Shown: in pieces, positions 33,515 through 45,122 of the stretch | How the letters are laid out: the number at the start of each line of letters is the position of its first letter | Position numbering within the stretch: the first letter of the stretch is position 1 | Assembly (NCBI GenBank): GCA_027604705.1 | Contig: JADHYV010000010.1 | Location: 124,001 to 188,000, forward strand | Reading direction: 5' to 3' | DNA from: Allomyces arbusculus | Taxonomy: Eukaryota > Blastocladiomycota > Blastocladiomycetes > Blastocladiales > Blastocladiaceae | DNA length: 64,000 bases | Notes under the pieces: generated by a model | Told to the model about the DNA's origin: nothing | The model's database searches: none | The model's input: only the letters and a program-made list of their open reading frames with translations | Program-made: the position numbers and the translations under genes

Positions 33515-34692
33515 TCAACCGATCATGCGCGACGCCGCAGCAGCCTCCCCCTCCTCGGTCGAAACAGCATGACCGCGCGCCGCGAAACGACGACGGCGCT
33601 GAACAATGGCGACTACGCCAGCCACCGCAACAAAAACGACGGCACCACCCGCCAGCATGGCTGGACCGACCGCCACCGACGCGGCCTGGCGCGGCGTCTC
33701 CGCCGTGGGCTCAGCAGCGGTCGTCGCCCCATCCGCGTCGTTCAGCTTCAGGTGAGGCTTGGCCGGGGCCACCGGCTTTGCGACAGGCGGCCGCGTCTCG
33801 GCGACAGGCGTGTCGGGATGCGCGGGGTGGGCGGGATGTGCTTTGGTGTTGGACGTCGTCGAGTTGGTGGTGGGGAGCGTCGACGTCGAGTTGCTGGCGG
33901 GGAGCGTCGTGTTCGTGCTCGCATCCGTGTCAGGCAGTGTCGTCGAGTTCGTGGTCGTGCCGGGCTGCGTAGTCGAGTTTGTGGTCGTGCCGGGCTGCGT
34001 CGAGTTGACAACGGGAGCGGGAGGCGCCGGGTTCAGCAGCGCGTTACACTATCGCGTCAAGGTCAACGAGTGAGTTTGTTGAAACGGCCGGCTCAAACCT
34101 TCGTGTGGGATCAGTACGGACATCAACGCTGGTCACCTTAAACCACGCCCGGTCGTCGTCGTCCACATCGATCACCGTGAACGTGAACGTCGACTCGCCG
34201 GCGCCAAGGGGAAAGTACCCACGCGAAAATTTGGAATTGGCCAGGGCCTGGTCGGCCTCGTCCGACGAGTCGCCAGTGGAGATGTTGGGCGAACATGACA
34301 CAACGGGCTGCGAAGTGAGCCCTAGACGCGGAAAAAACGGTCAGTTTAAAGCGGCAGCGAGCATGAAACACGCGAGGGTTCACGGCCTCTTCATGTTCGC
34401 CTTTGGAGACGATGCCTGGCAATCAACGAAATTGCTATGTACCCGCGCTCTGTCCATTGATTGTAACGTCAAACCGTACGTCCGAGCAGTGCACATCGAC
34501 GACGACAAGACATCCTTCAGCGTCCAGCGTCGCCGAGTACAGGTCCGTTGTACCGGCAGGGTAGTGGTAATAGAACATGTTCCATTGGTCGAGGGCCGCC
34601 GACGTGGCCGCCGTCAACGCCAGCGTCGAAGCCGTGTGGGCGATCAGGGTAAGAATGAGCAGAAGCCCGAATGTGGGCAACGACAGGGCCAT
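33515..34692 (-). CDS. Secreted/type I membrane protein with Asn-Ser-Thr stalk
   Basis: Three minus-strand exons, 34692-34443, 34321-34137 and 34048-33515, give 322 residues. No family is recognised. N-terminus MALSLPTFGLLLILTLIAHT is a signal peptide. The ectodomain has two cysteines in a VVVDVHCS-type strand and a FTFTVIDVDDDDRAWF strand, suggesting a small beta-rich domain. A stalk of repeated NSTTQPGTTT-type units (potential N- and O-glycosylation) follows, then a single membrane span (AMLAGGAVVFVAVAGVVAIV), a QRRRR stop-transfer and a short cytoplasmic tail. Introns are 121 nt and 88 nt, both with YTGAC branches. It is likely a cell-surface protein. A broken copy of its promoter and first exon lies at 53.2-53.4 kb. 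Confidence 0.75.
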
Positions 34693-34756
34693 GGTTGATG
34701 GGGTGATCGAGTCGTGAGCTTGACGAACTCAGGGGGGGCACCGGAAGTGGGTCCCT

Positions 34757-34764
34757 CCTTTATG
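34757..34764 (-). promoter_or_regulatory. TATA-like element CATAAAGG
   Basis: It lies about 65 nt upstream of the membrane-protein start codon on the minus strand. The broken copy near 53.48 kb carries a matching CTAAAAGG at the same distance from its ATG, and this conservation is the main support. Confidence 0.45.
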
Positions 34765-37700
34765 AAGCAAGAACAAGTCCGATCGAGGATAAATGACGGG
34801 AGCACTTCATTGGCAACGTGCACTTCGATGATGCCCCGGGACCACGAGTCGACCGCGCGCGCGCTCTGTGTTGATGCACGGTCAGCCCAACTCTGCGTTT
34901 GCGGTGGAGCGAGGAACGGTTCACCGGCAAACCGCAAGTCCCCGGCTAGGGGCTGGGGCCTTGATTGCTTGCTGTCTGCGGCAGAGGACAAGGGGATGAT
35001 CTGTGCCGTTCGCCTGCCAAATCCTAGTCCCAGCTCATAGCTTGCGAAATAATTATCATTCCAGCCACGTGGGTGCAGCAGCGGCATGTACGTCGAGCCT
35101 CGAACGTGTTGAGGACCGTTTCAGGCCGTTCCAGGCCGCTCTACACCGCTCAGCTCCTCTCTCAGCGCCGCGAGGCTTGCGCGGGGTCGGCGGCCGCGGT
35201 GCCAGCTCCTTGATCCGCTGATGCCGGTCGCGCGTCCGCCGCGCGCCGCGAGCATGTTTTGAAGCCCTACGTGTGTACACTGCTTAAACGAGTCCAAGCC
35301 GGCGGATTACGACGTGGACGACCTGTGGATCAAGATGGTGAGCGACCAGCGCGGCGAGCTTGCGCAGTGCCCCAAGAAAGTACAGCCGCGTTCGCGCGTT
35401 GCACGACAAATTGATTCGCGACGCGAGGAACGCTACGGAAGACCTGCTGGCGGACGTGATGCGTGATGGCGACCCTTCTTTGTTTTCTGGTTTTGTGGTC
35501 ACAGCGTTGGAAGGTGCATTCGCGCGTGTGGCGGCCATGGTGTGAGCGCGATCCCTTTGAATTTCGCAGGATGCACTGAGGAACAAAACATGTATAGACA
35601 CTTGAGGATCGTAATGCTCAGCGACAATCATGTAATGCACGATATGCTCACTCGATGTCCGTGGTGGCCACCATGTCAAGCGCAAACATGTCAAGAGGTA
35701 TGGACCACCCACCACCTTGTTGAGCACAACAGCAATGGCGCGGCAAAATGCGATCACAAATTGAACAGTGGGCCCGTTCGTAGGGTGGGGAAGAACAGCA
35801 ATGCGATAATGTAGCAGCGACGGCGTGAAGGGGCGCCACTGCCATCAGTCGCGTAAGTCGGGTGGAGAAGAATGCACAAAGGCGTAAGCACCAGAGGGGC
35901 GACCACGACGTGGACGGCTGGCGTGCACGTCGGGTTGACACCACACATCATGCTCAAGATGATGGAGCGAGAGGAATGCGATTGCGCACTGGGCGACAGA
36001 TGTCCACGTCTGGTTGACAGAAACATTCCCATGTCGGGCATGACAGTGCAGATGGCATTCTAGTTCATGACCGCAGCTTGGATCGCAGCTGGCTCACATC
36101 AGGTGGGGAAGTTGGTGGTTTTTTGGGCAAGTACGCGTTTGTGTCTTGTGCGAACTGGTTCAGCCATGTTGCGTGTGCATGTGAGAAGGCCATCAATATG
36201 GTCTAATGCCTTGGTTGCTGCCATGGCAAGTTGTGCTTGGTGTGGACAGAGGCATGATGATATTTGCATCAGCGACGTGGTGTGAGCTTGAACTTCGTAC
36301 TGGCTGATGTTTGGTTGGTAAGCATTGATTGGTTTGGTTGGAAGACATTGATTGGCACCCTTCAGACACTCCAGACTCCTGGCGCTTCCACTTTACCAGA
36401 GCGACAACACGAACGCGCCGACGCGACACAGCGAGAAGGAGGATAGCCATCTCCGCGACGATTGGTATTCCTTGCTATCAATGCGCCAGATTGAGCCACT
36501 GAGTCAGAGTTGGCAGCATTTTGCCTCACCTTGTTGTACTGTCTTGTCCCTTTGCACGCCCTACCACATCACCTCGATGTGACGTGCTCCATTTGTCACG
36601 CCAGATTTTAACCGCGCGCCGGAATAACATTGTGAGCGAGGCACTTAATCTGCCTGGTTATACTGGGATAACCGTGCTGGTTTGGAGACGCACGGGTGAC
36701 CACCTGCATCATTCTGCACAGAGATGAGCAATGTGGGGAATAATTCTCTGAAGATGGCTTTCTCTGATGTGTCTTCGTGATGCCTTAGCAATGCCCCCAG
36801 TTGTGCGGGCTACAAGAGCCTAGTTTCGGCCCTCCCATACCAAATTGCCATGTTTTTTTGTCACAGTGGCCATGCTGACGATTCAAGTTTGATTTGCAGT
36901 CATCTGCAGCTGCAAAAACGCATCACAATGTTGCTGTTCCACAAAGACTGGTCGACGTCATGCATCAACCAGTGAGCGGTTCAGACTCTGAATCGCTCAG
37001 ATCAAAATAAATTGACTTAGACTCGCCTCGGACAACGCTGCTTTCACCATCATTGAATGGTGCTCTTCCACACAGTCATGAGCCAGCCGTGGTGCACATT
37101 GGCCAAGATCACAGGCGGCCGGCTGTTGTGTGGGCGCAAGGTAAGCGATGCCGGAGACAGTGGAGAATGTGGAGAGCCTGCGAACGATGATAAAATCGGG
37201 TTCGCAAACGGTCTCGGTGGCTGACTGTTGAACACAAATTTAGTCATTTCTTAGGTGCGTGGCAAGCCATGCGATTCAAATGTCGGCAGTGCTGCATGCT
37301 TCTGTGCGGTAGAGGGCAGGCGAGGACACGGTCGCGTGATGCGCACGTTGCAACTACACCGCATCGTTGGCCGGCGATGACTTGGGCTGGCGGTCTTTGG
37401 CACGACTTGGCCAGCGCGGCCGTTTGCAACGCTGCCGTCGTCGTCAACGACCCACCGCCCCGTTTCCGCCGTATGTCGCCCCAATTCGCGCTGCAACCTG
37501 CTGCACTATGCTCGCACGATCGGCCTCCTGACCGCACCGGCCATGGCCGACCCCCCCCCTCCCCCCCCCGCTTGACACGCAGACCCCCCGCTCTTGTGCC
37601 GTGTCCCCGGTCCTGGCTCAAGTGTCCAGCGCCCGGTCGACCCTGATTCTTGCCCGTGCCCCGCCGTGCCTCCTACCGACGCAATTTCGGTAGCGCTCCC

Positions 37701-37784
37701 GGCGCCCGCCAGAAGTGATTCTCGCCCGACGAGATTCCAGCAAGAACACCCCAATCTCCCGCCCATTTATCAAGAAAACGTAGT
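34765..37784. other. Gene-poor, lower-GC interval
   Basis: About 3 kb. Apart from the coding-like fragment at 35293-35545 I see no supported gene: open frames are short and composition is close to random. No terminal repeats or transposase-like motifs were found. Confidence 0.5.
35293..35545 (+). pseudogene. Short coding-like fragment, unresolved
   Basis: One frame from 35293 encodes SKPADYDVDDLWIKM and continues to about 35380; a second from 35381 encodes YSRVRALHDKLIRDARNATE and ends at a stop at 35543. The frames can be joined in phase by a 43-nt intron (GTGAGC donor at 35338, AAAG acceptor at 35380) or may be separated by a frameshift. No start codon or upstream exon was found and the family is unknown. 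It may be the 3' remnant of a lost gene. Confidence 0.3.
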
Positions 37785-40700
37785 ATGCCCCCGGCCCCGG
37801 TCCATTATGCCCAATCTGCCGCCGCCGTCTCGTCCTCGACTGCCCCCGCCCGTAACGGGTACTTGTCCTCGGCCGACCCGCCGACCAGGTGCGCTTCTTC
37901 TCGCCCGTCGAACGGTTGCTCAGCCCAGTCACTCACTTGATCGCAAACCTTCTTCTCCAGAACGAATCGGCGCCTCTCAAATGGCTTCCACGCGCATCAG
38001 CACCTGGAGCCTCTGACCGAGGAGCCCGCGACCCCCGGCGTCCATGTCCTGACGGGCGCCGACGACGACGCGGGCGACCTGGCTGCGCTCAACGACGACG
38101 ACATTCATTTCCTCGTCCAGGCGCAGGCAGGCGACCACGGCGAGGACGATGACGACGACGACCAGCATGACGAGTACGGATTCGAAGACGACGACGGCCA
38201 CCCCACTTTCCACCACCACCTGACTGGCGGCAGCAGCCGCGGCTCGAGCGACGACCCGATGGACGTTGACATGGGCCGTCCGGCGTACCACCCCCGCGAC
38301 CATATGGCGTGGCAGCCGCACCACCACCATCACGGCTCGCCGACGTCGAGCGCCGGCAGCCGCGCGCCGTCGCACATCTACGACGATGGCGCCGACCACG
38401 ACGCGACCGACGAGCTCGAGCGCGTGCTGGCCACATTCGACGAAGAGCACGACGACCTTCTGTCGGGCGGCCTACACCTGTCCCCGCACTGGGACCCGGC
38501 CACGGGCACCGCCCCACCACCCAAATCGCCCGCGTTTATCCTGCGGTCGTCGTTCTCGGCGCACACGGCCACACGGCGCATGGACGACGCGGCCAATTCC
38601 CCGCTCTACCGGCACTCGATCAACCGCGGTGCGCCCGTGCCCTCGGCCATGGACACGGTCACGACGCTCGACCCGCACTTGATGCACGGCGACCCGGAAC
38701 TGATGCAGATCTTGGGAGACATGTCGGCGACGACGCCGGAGAAGAATGTGAGTGGCGCCGCTTCGCTGCTGGTTGCGGCGGGGCGCACGCTCGATTCTTC
38801 CGCTGCCGCGGCGCGTCTGCCGCGGCAGGCGTCGCCGGATACATCCCCGGATCCAGCGGACCAGCCGATGTCTCGGTCCGCGTCGGGCGCTGTGCCGGCG
38901 CATCAACAGCAGCAACAGTCGCAGCAGTATTACGGTCCCGACGACGGCGAGCTCGCGGACGCGAGCGACGTGACGGACCTGGCGCCGTTCCTGGCCGCTA
39001 CGCAGGATGACGACCACGACGACCACGACGATCCGATGGACAACGGCAGCGAGCCGTCGGTCGCGTCCGCGAGCTCGCCGTCGCGGTTCACCTTCCGCCA
39101 ACCGCGCCGTCCCGCGGGCGACGCCGTGTCCGTGACTTCGTCGACCTCGCGCCGGTCGCTGCGGTCCGGCGACTTGGACTTGACGACGACCGTCTCGCTG
39201 CACTATCACCAGCAGGCGCTCCTCGACCTGGAGCGCCGGTGGCAGGCCAAGGAAATGCAGTGGCACGCGGAGCGGCACCAGCTCGCCGCGCAGACGGCCA
39301 AGCGCGAGGCGCAATTGCAGGCGCGCATTCGCGAGCTCGAGGCGAACGACGTGAAGCGCCGCGGGCAGGACGAGTTGATGAGCGGGATCAAGGCGAATCT
39401 CGCCAAGGAGCGCGATGCGGAAGTCAAGGAAATCCGACGCGAGTTGCTGCGCGCCAAGGAAATGGAAGTGCAGGAGATGCGCCGCGAAATGGCCGCGCAA
39501 CGCGCCGAGTGGGACCGGCAGGTGCAGGAACTTAAAGAACGCGCGCGGGTTGCGGAGGACGAGGCACGGAACGCTAAGCAGCGTGCGCCGACTCCGGAGT
39601 CGACCCGTGCGCCTGCTGTGTCGACGCGGTCCGTCGAGGCCCAGTGCGACCCGGTCCCGGCGCCGGTGCCGGCGGCTGCGCCGATCGCGGCGGGTGCCGC
39701 GGCCGCGGCGCGCATGGCCGAGTCATCGGCCAAGCGCGCGGTCCTGTCCGTCCTCCCGCACCCGCCAGCGACGCCGCTCGACGACGCAGCGCCGCTCTCG
39801 GCGTGCATTGACGAGCTGCGGCGGCAACTGGCCGACGACCAGACCGATCTCGCTCGCGCGCGGCAGGACCTGGCGAGGATGGACGAGCAGGCGCGGCAGC
39901 TCGCGGACGCGAACGCGCTCCTCGAGCAATTGACGGGCGAGACGCAGGCGCTCATGGCGCGCGTCGATTCCCTGCAGCGTGACAACGACCAGCTGCAAGT
40001 ACGTGTGCGCGAGCAGTCGCTCGCGCTCCAGGCGAGTCCTGCGCAACAACAAGTCACGGACGATGTGCGGCACCGCGAAGCAGTGCTCCTGCACCGGATC
40101 CGCACGCTTGAGCAGCAGCAGCAGATGCCGCCATCGCCGACGCCCTCGGTGCCCGTCGTCGATCCCGCGCGGGTCGCGGAACTCGAGGCGGCCGTGGCGG
40201 CCGCGGACGCGACGCGACTCGCAGATTTGGCGGCGATGCGCGACCAGTTCCATGTGTTGCATGAGCGCGCGCTCGCGCAGCTGCGCACGCCGCTCGAGGC
40301 GGCCGTGCGGGAGCGGGTCGCGATGCAGTCACAGTTGCGCCATTTGCAGGCTGAGCTCGATGCGGCCAAGGCCCTGGCCAAGGACCAGCGCGTCAAGGCG
40401 CGCGCGGCGCTCGAGAAGATGCGCGACCGGTGCCGCGGGACACTGCAGCAGGTCAAGGATGAGGTGGTGGAGAGTAAGCGTAAAGGTACGAACGATCGAA
40501 CTTCTTTTTTTAATTTATTATTTATTGGCCGCTCGCGGTCTGGATGTGTGAAGTAACTGACCTGCCCGCGAGCGTAGCCCAAATCCATATGGAGGAAGAA
40601 TGGAAACGCAGAAAACAGAAAATTGAGGAAGAATGCCGGCAGCGGTACGTATTGCGGCCAAGTGGACCGAGTCAACCCCGCCTTGGTGTTGTCGCTTGCG

Positions 40701-40917
40701 AACGATCCTCACGCTTCACCGCCCGTTGCCCAGTATCACGAAGATGCAGCAGGATTTCCAGCACGAGCTCGAGTTCCGCGACCAGCAGCTGCGGTCGGCC
40801 ATGGCCGCCGTCGACTCGGCCGCGACTTCGCGGTCCGTGTCCCCCACCATGGCGCCGACTACGACCAAGGCGCCCGTTCGGCGTCTCAGTCGGTCGCAGG
40901 CCATGCGGACCGCGTAG
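37785..40917 (+). CDS. Long coiled-coil protein
   Basis: Four exons, 37785-37888, 37961-40485, 40578-40644 and 40734-40917, give 959 residues. The first exon encodes MPPAPVHYAQSAAAVSSS and splices in phase 2. The N-terminal 320 residues are acidic and low-complexity with His and Gln runs; a coiled coil starts near residue 350 (LDLERRWQAKEMQWHAERHQ), is interrupted by a Pro/Ala linker (about 495-545), and resumes through LRRQLADDQTDLARARQDLA to the KARAALEKMRDRCRGTLQQV segment. The 67-nt third exon encodes a charged helix (MEEEWKRRKQKIEEECRQR). The tail has Ser/Arg-rich RRLSRSQ. No family is identified; centrosomal, ciliary or cytoskeletal scaffolds look like this, but so do many others. Confidence 0.75.
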
Positions 40918-41470
40918 ATCTATGCGAATGACACGAGTGAGCGAGCGAGCGGAGCAGTGGGGAGCGACAAGTGGGTACCAGGTCGACTTTTGGTGGACTG
41001 TAGCGGGGACTTATTTTCTCTGGCATTCCTGGGACTTGTGGTTGACGTTTATTTATTCCCGTGGCGCGTTCCCAACAGACTGGCCCGGTTTCTCACCAGT
41101 TCCGGTTCGTCGTCTCTCTTCTCCATTTTCTCGTTCGCGCGATACCAACGTCGATTGCTCTCGGGACGGTGCTGGAATCTTCGGTTTGCCGCTGTATCTT
41201 TTTGCCATGTGCGCGTTTTGGTTGTCTGGTTTGTGTCGAGTTTGCCGAGCCAAGATACGGGGGCGAGTCTGCTCGCGGGCCAGACCTCGTGTATGGTGCG
41301 CGAGATTTTTGACCCTCTTTTCATTGCTCGCCCCTCGCTTTTCTCGGCTCGTATTTCCCGTTTGGAAATCGCTTATCAAGCAAATAACCTACAAAAAAGA
41401 ATGATGGCTTTTTGTTATCATTCTACACATCGATTTCGCTGTACACGTCACCTCCACCACCACACGTCGA
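40918..41470. other. Intergenic between convergent genes
   Basis: 553 nt, T-rich on the plus strand, holding the 3' regions of the coiled-coil gene and HOP2. No gene seen. Confidence 0.5.
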
Positions 41471-42536
41471 TCACGCTCCCACGCGGCGCTTCTTTGCTGC
41501 CGCCGCGCCCTTGCCCACGACTGGCGGTGCGCGCCCTTTACCTTTCCTGCTGTCCACCGCCGGCGGCACGACTTCGGGAATATTCGCGAGCTCCACCCCG
41601 ACCATTTCGTCCGTCTCAATCCCAAGCTCGTCCATGAGGTCGGCGGGCTTAACGGTCTCCAAGTTCTCGGTAATTGCATCCCACATGTCCTTGAACATGC
41701 GCCGGCGTTTCACCCAGGCCTTGCGCATCGTCGCGTGACGTGTCATGGCGGCCGCACGGTCGGCCGCCGTAACGAGCGGTTCGCCGTCCCCCTCGGCGGC
41801 ACGGCGGAGCGCGGTCAGGCGAGACTCGGCCGCGTCGTTGGCGTCAGTCAAAGTTGCGACTTGGGAGGCGAGGTCGGCGGTGGGGAGGGACGCGTTGAGC
41901 GTGGCGAGTTCTGGCGATGGGGAGAGGGGTCAGATGGATCCGGGATGGAGCTGGGTGGGTGGAGAATGCGCACGGACCTTCGGACATGGACGCGATCGCG
42001 GTCTTGAGCTCATCGGCCTTGCCCGACAGGTCCGTGATGTCCTGGCCCATTTGCGCAAGGTCGTCGGGCGACGCTGCATCGTCATCATTCTGGCGAGAAT
42101 TTGCGAGAAGTGAGACCGACGTGTTTCATCCAGTCGCGACACCAACTGACGCACCTGGAGCGGAAAGTAAATCGACGACTTGCCAAAGGTCTTGCAGGTA
42201 ATCTCGCCGCGGTCGGCGAGCGCCGCAAGCGCCTTGGAGACGACTGTCTTGGAAACTGCGTTGCGAAGGCCCGTGGCCACGTCGGCTGCGGGAACAACGG
42301 GCGGTCAGCCGTGTGCTGTGGACGATGCGACACGGCTGGGCGAATGACGTACTCGCGCCAAACGGGCGGTTGTTTCGTGTCAAGTAGTCGAGAACGAGTT
42401 GCTCGGCTTATAGTGGACAGGCAGGGTGCGCGGCGGTCAGGCCGAGTCGTTCGCTCGAGATCGGCTGCTGGCGCGCGTGGGCGCACGTACGGTCGTCGGC
42501 GGCCGAAGAGCTGCCGGATTTGCGCTTGGGCGGCAT
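41471..42536 (-). CDS. HOP2: Meiotic recombination protein HOP2 (PSMC3IP/TBPIP)
   Basis: Five minus-strand exons, 42536-42491, 42406-42353, 42285-42155, 42089-41978 and 41910-41471, give 260 residues, slightly longer than human PSMC3IP (217). The N-terminal winged helix reads VLDYLTRNNRPFGA, TVVSKALAALADRGEI and TFGKSSIYF, matching the human LRYLQEQNRPYS, VVKTLEQLAQQGKI and MYGKQKIYF. A leucine-zipper coiled coil follows (DITDLSGKADELKTAI), then the C-terminal WVKRRRMFKDMWDAITENL and DELGIETDE, matching human WRKRKRMATELSDAI and EEVGIETDE. The C-terminus adds a Lys-rich tail. HOP2 with MND1 stimulates RAD51/DMC1 strand invasion in meiosis. All four introns (65-84 nt) are in phase. Confidence 0.92.
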
Positions 42537-43026
42537 CGTGCAGGCTGGGTCACGCGTGTCTCGTGGTGGTGCTGGGCGGTGGGGTTGGTGGGGTAGCTGG
42601 ATCGCGCCTGGTGCAGTCGTCGTCCTTGTCGTCGTCCTTGTCGACGTCGTCGCCGTCGTCGTCGTCAAGCGGGCGGCTGAAGGCACTTGATCGACGTGCG
42701 CTCGCTCGTGTCAGTCTTCGACAAGCGTGCCGACGACGATGACGATGGAGTCACTGGCGAACCGGCGTGACAAGCACGCGCCTTCACGTGTCATGCGCGA
42801 GACGGCGGGAGACGCGTTCGCGGCGTTCCCAGTGCTCCTTTTCCGTTCGCAAGCGTCGCGCGGCGGCTGACGCCCCGTGCAAACCGAGGAAAGCTCCACA
42901 CTCCGTGCACGACCACCGTGTCTGGAAGAGCTCACTGGCCCTCAGCCGCAGCATCGCGACTGTGCGGCAGACCTGCTGCTGCTGGTCGCTGCCGAGCTCT
43001 CTAGAGCCAAGCCAACTGCCACGAGA
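42537..43026. other. Divergent intergenic region, HOP2 / DUF707
   Basis: 490 nt that should contain both promoters. A GTC-rich simple repeat lies near 42610-42670. No TATAAA is seen. Confidence 0.5.
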
Positions 43027-44610
43027 ATGACCAATACTTCTCCGACCACTCTTTTCGCGCGCACCAAGGGCGCGCTCTCGATTGCCGTCGACGCTCGCGG
43101 CACCTCCATGTCGCTGCCACTCACGTCCACGAGATCGGGATGGACCGCCATGCCGCCGTGGTCGCGTATCCGCTTGCGGCGGCGGACCGTGGTCCGCTTG
43201 GCCCTCGCTGTGCTCGTCCTGATCACGATGGTTGCCGTATCACGACTGGCCGCGCCGTGGTCGGGCTCTGACGACGGTCTCTCGGTCGCTAACGACATGC
43301 GCGAGTCACTCCCATTGAGAAGGCCGGTGAAACGGAGGCGTGCAAGCCGTGCTAAACGCGCAGATCCGACTCGCCGACGTGTCGCCCCAGGACCCGGCGC
43401 GATTCCGTGGGAGGACGTCGACACGGGCCAGCTCGTCGCAGCGGCCTTGGCTCAAGTCAGCGAGGAAATCACGACCGAGGCCGAAACGCGGCGCCCACAA
43501 CTGTCTCCAGCGGTGCCAGCAGCCACGGCACACGCCAGGGCGCCGGGCCTGCTCGCCATTCCCGTAGGATCCAAGTCTCGCGCCAATTTCGCACCGCTGC
43601 TCGCGCAATTCCGCCGCGACGCGTTCGACTGCATTGTGTTTCACTATGAACCCGCCGACACCGACGACACAGCGCAGTGGGCCGCCGACGTGCCGCACTA
43701 CACCGACTGCGTCTCTGTGCGCGTGCCGGGCCAGACCAAGTTCTGGTTCGCGAAACGGTTCCTAACGCCCGACACGCTCGGCACCGCCTACGACTACTTG
43801 TTCCTGTGGGATGATGATGCGGCGCTCCCCACTCCCGACTGGTCGGCGCTCTCCATGGTGCACGTCCTGCAGCGGTACCACATCCACGTCGCGCAACCGG
43901 CGTTGCTCTCGGGCGTGCCCAACAAGCCACAGGCGCACCTCGTCAAGTGGCACGCCCCCACCGGCGACCCCGTCCCATCCCCTGCGCGGTTCACCAACTT
44001 TGTCGAAGTCATGTTTCCAATCTACTCGACTGCGGCCTGGCGCACGTGCGCGTGGTCAGCGCTGCCCTACGACGGCCGCTCCTACTGGGGCACCGACAAC
44101 GCCATGTACCCGCTGTGTGTTTCGCGCGGGTACTGCCGGTTCGCGGTCGTCGACGTCCTGCCGGTTCATCACCGCGACGCGCGCCGGCTCGCACAGGATA
44201 CGGGCACCAATATCCGCGAAATGTTCGAGTACTTGAACCGCGTCTGGCGCGCCGTGTGCCATGCGCCCAAGGACGCGCCTCCGGAAGTCGCGCAGATCTG
44301 TGCGTATTTCACTCGCCGTGGGCCGGGTTCCGGGCCGCTCGCGTTCCGGACCGTGCGGGACGTGGTGCCCGTGCTCGACTCGGTGTCGCTGGCGTGCCCG
44401 GACGCGGCGTATTGGCCGGAAAAGGCGAGTAAGCCGTGGTGGGGGACCGGCCGTGGGCCAGCGAGGGTTGGGGGCGAGGGAGTTGCGCGCGTCAAAGTGG
44501 TAAAGGTGGAGAATGAGGAGATTCAGAATGCGGCGGGACTGGATGGGGAAGAGGACTTGCGTTCGCGGGTGGACGGGCGGCGTGGGGACACGCACAAGGG
44601 GACGACTTGA
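43027..44610 (+). CDS. DUF707-type glycosyltransferase-like type II membrane protein, intronless copy
   Basis: A single exon of 527 residues. A basic N-terminus is followed by a signal anchor (VRLALAVLVLITMVAVSRLA, about residues 56-76), then a Pro/Arg-rich stem and a lumenal domain with the DUF707 landmarks: LLAIPVGSKSR, FDCIVFHYEPAD, VPGQTKFWFAKRFLTP, YDYLFLWDDDAALPT, HIHVAQPALLSG, FTNFVEVMFPIYSTAAW, and YWGTDNAMYPLC. The family (PF05212) resembles GT-A glycosyltransferases; the DDD after FLW would be the metal-binding DXD-like motif. It is likely Golgi-located. The C-terminal 50 residues are charged and not conserved in the second copy. The paralogue at 54.8 kb has an intron after FVE, absent here. 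Confidence 0.82.
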   Translation: MTNTSPTTLFARTKGALSIAVDARGTSMSLPLTSTRSGWTAMPPWSRIRLRRRTVVRLALAVLVLITMVAVSRLAAPWSGSDDGLSVANDMRESLPLRRPVKRRRASRAKRADPTRRRVAPGPGAIPWEDVDTGQLVAAALAQVSEEITTEAETRRPQLSPAVPAATAHARAPGLLAIPVGSKSRANFAPLLAQFRRDAFDCIVFHYEPADTDDTAQWAADVPHYTDCVSVRVPGQTKFWFAKRFLTPDTLGTAYDYLFLWDDDAALPTPDWSALSMVHVLQRYHIHVAQPALLSGVPNKPQAHLVKWHAPTGDPVPSPARFTNFVEVMFPIYSTAAWRTCAWSALPYDGRSYWGTDNAMYPLCVSRGYCRFAVVDVLPVHHRDARRLAQDTGTNIREMFEYLNRVWRAVCHAPKDAPPEVAQICAYFTRRGPGSGPLAFRTVRDVVPVLDSVSLACPDAAYWPEKASKPWWGTGRGPARVGGEGVARVKVVKVENEEIQNAAGLDGEEDLRSRVDGRRGDTHKGTT

Positions 44611-45122
44611 GATGCCTTTAACGGCGTTCAGCCTTGACGAGGACGGGAACAAATGGAACATTCATAGGGAGTTGGAGTTTCCGTTGATGCGGACTGTAAT
44701 TCCACGGCTCCCTCGCCGACGTGTACTTTGCCGACCGCATCAAGGCCTCTTACAGGACGCTGCCGTCACACATCGGCATTACTGCCACAACAGTGACACC
44801 GTTACTGCCACAGCATGAAGCTGACGTACCAATTGTACCTTGCCCTTATTTTCGTTGTGTATTCCACTGCTTTTCGAGGGTTAAAGGAACTTGTTTTGAC
44901 CCACGGGCCATCAGCCCTCATCGGAAATGATAGTCCACATTGATGTCTTTGGATATCGTTTCATGGACAGATCTTTGGTCAGCAGGGTCAGCCCCAACAA
45001 CCCTCATCGATTTTTGCCTGCCAGCATTATGCCTGCATGTCTGGACTGGCAAACATCAATGCATCAAGCATTTTTGCACAATCATCTATCACTGGCACTA
45101 CCCGCAACCTCCAGCAACTAAG
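44611..45122. other. Intergenic, lower GC
   Basis: 512 nt. The F-box frame stays open upstream to about 44940 with an in-frame ATG at 44943, but the sequence there is Trp/Cys/His-rich and unlike the rest, so it is taken as leader. Confidence 0.5.

Noticed and set aside
32817-37784. Transposable element or viral fossil in the low-GC gene-poor stretches
   Set aside because: I found no terminal repeats, reverse transcriptase, integrase, transposase or capsid motifs in any frame of these stretches, nor elsewhere in the window.
39206-40675. Ser/Arg/Cys-rich minus-strand frame opposite the coiled-coil gene
   Set aside because: It is a shadow of a heptad-patterned plus-strand gene with supported splice sites.
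44943-45122. 60-residue N-terminal extension of the F-box protein
   Set aside because: It would move the F-box away from the N-terminus and is Trp/His/Cys-rich; the ATG at 45123 fits the family better.
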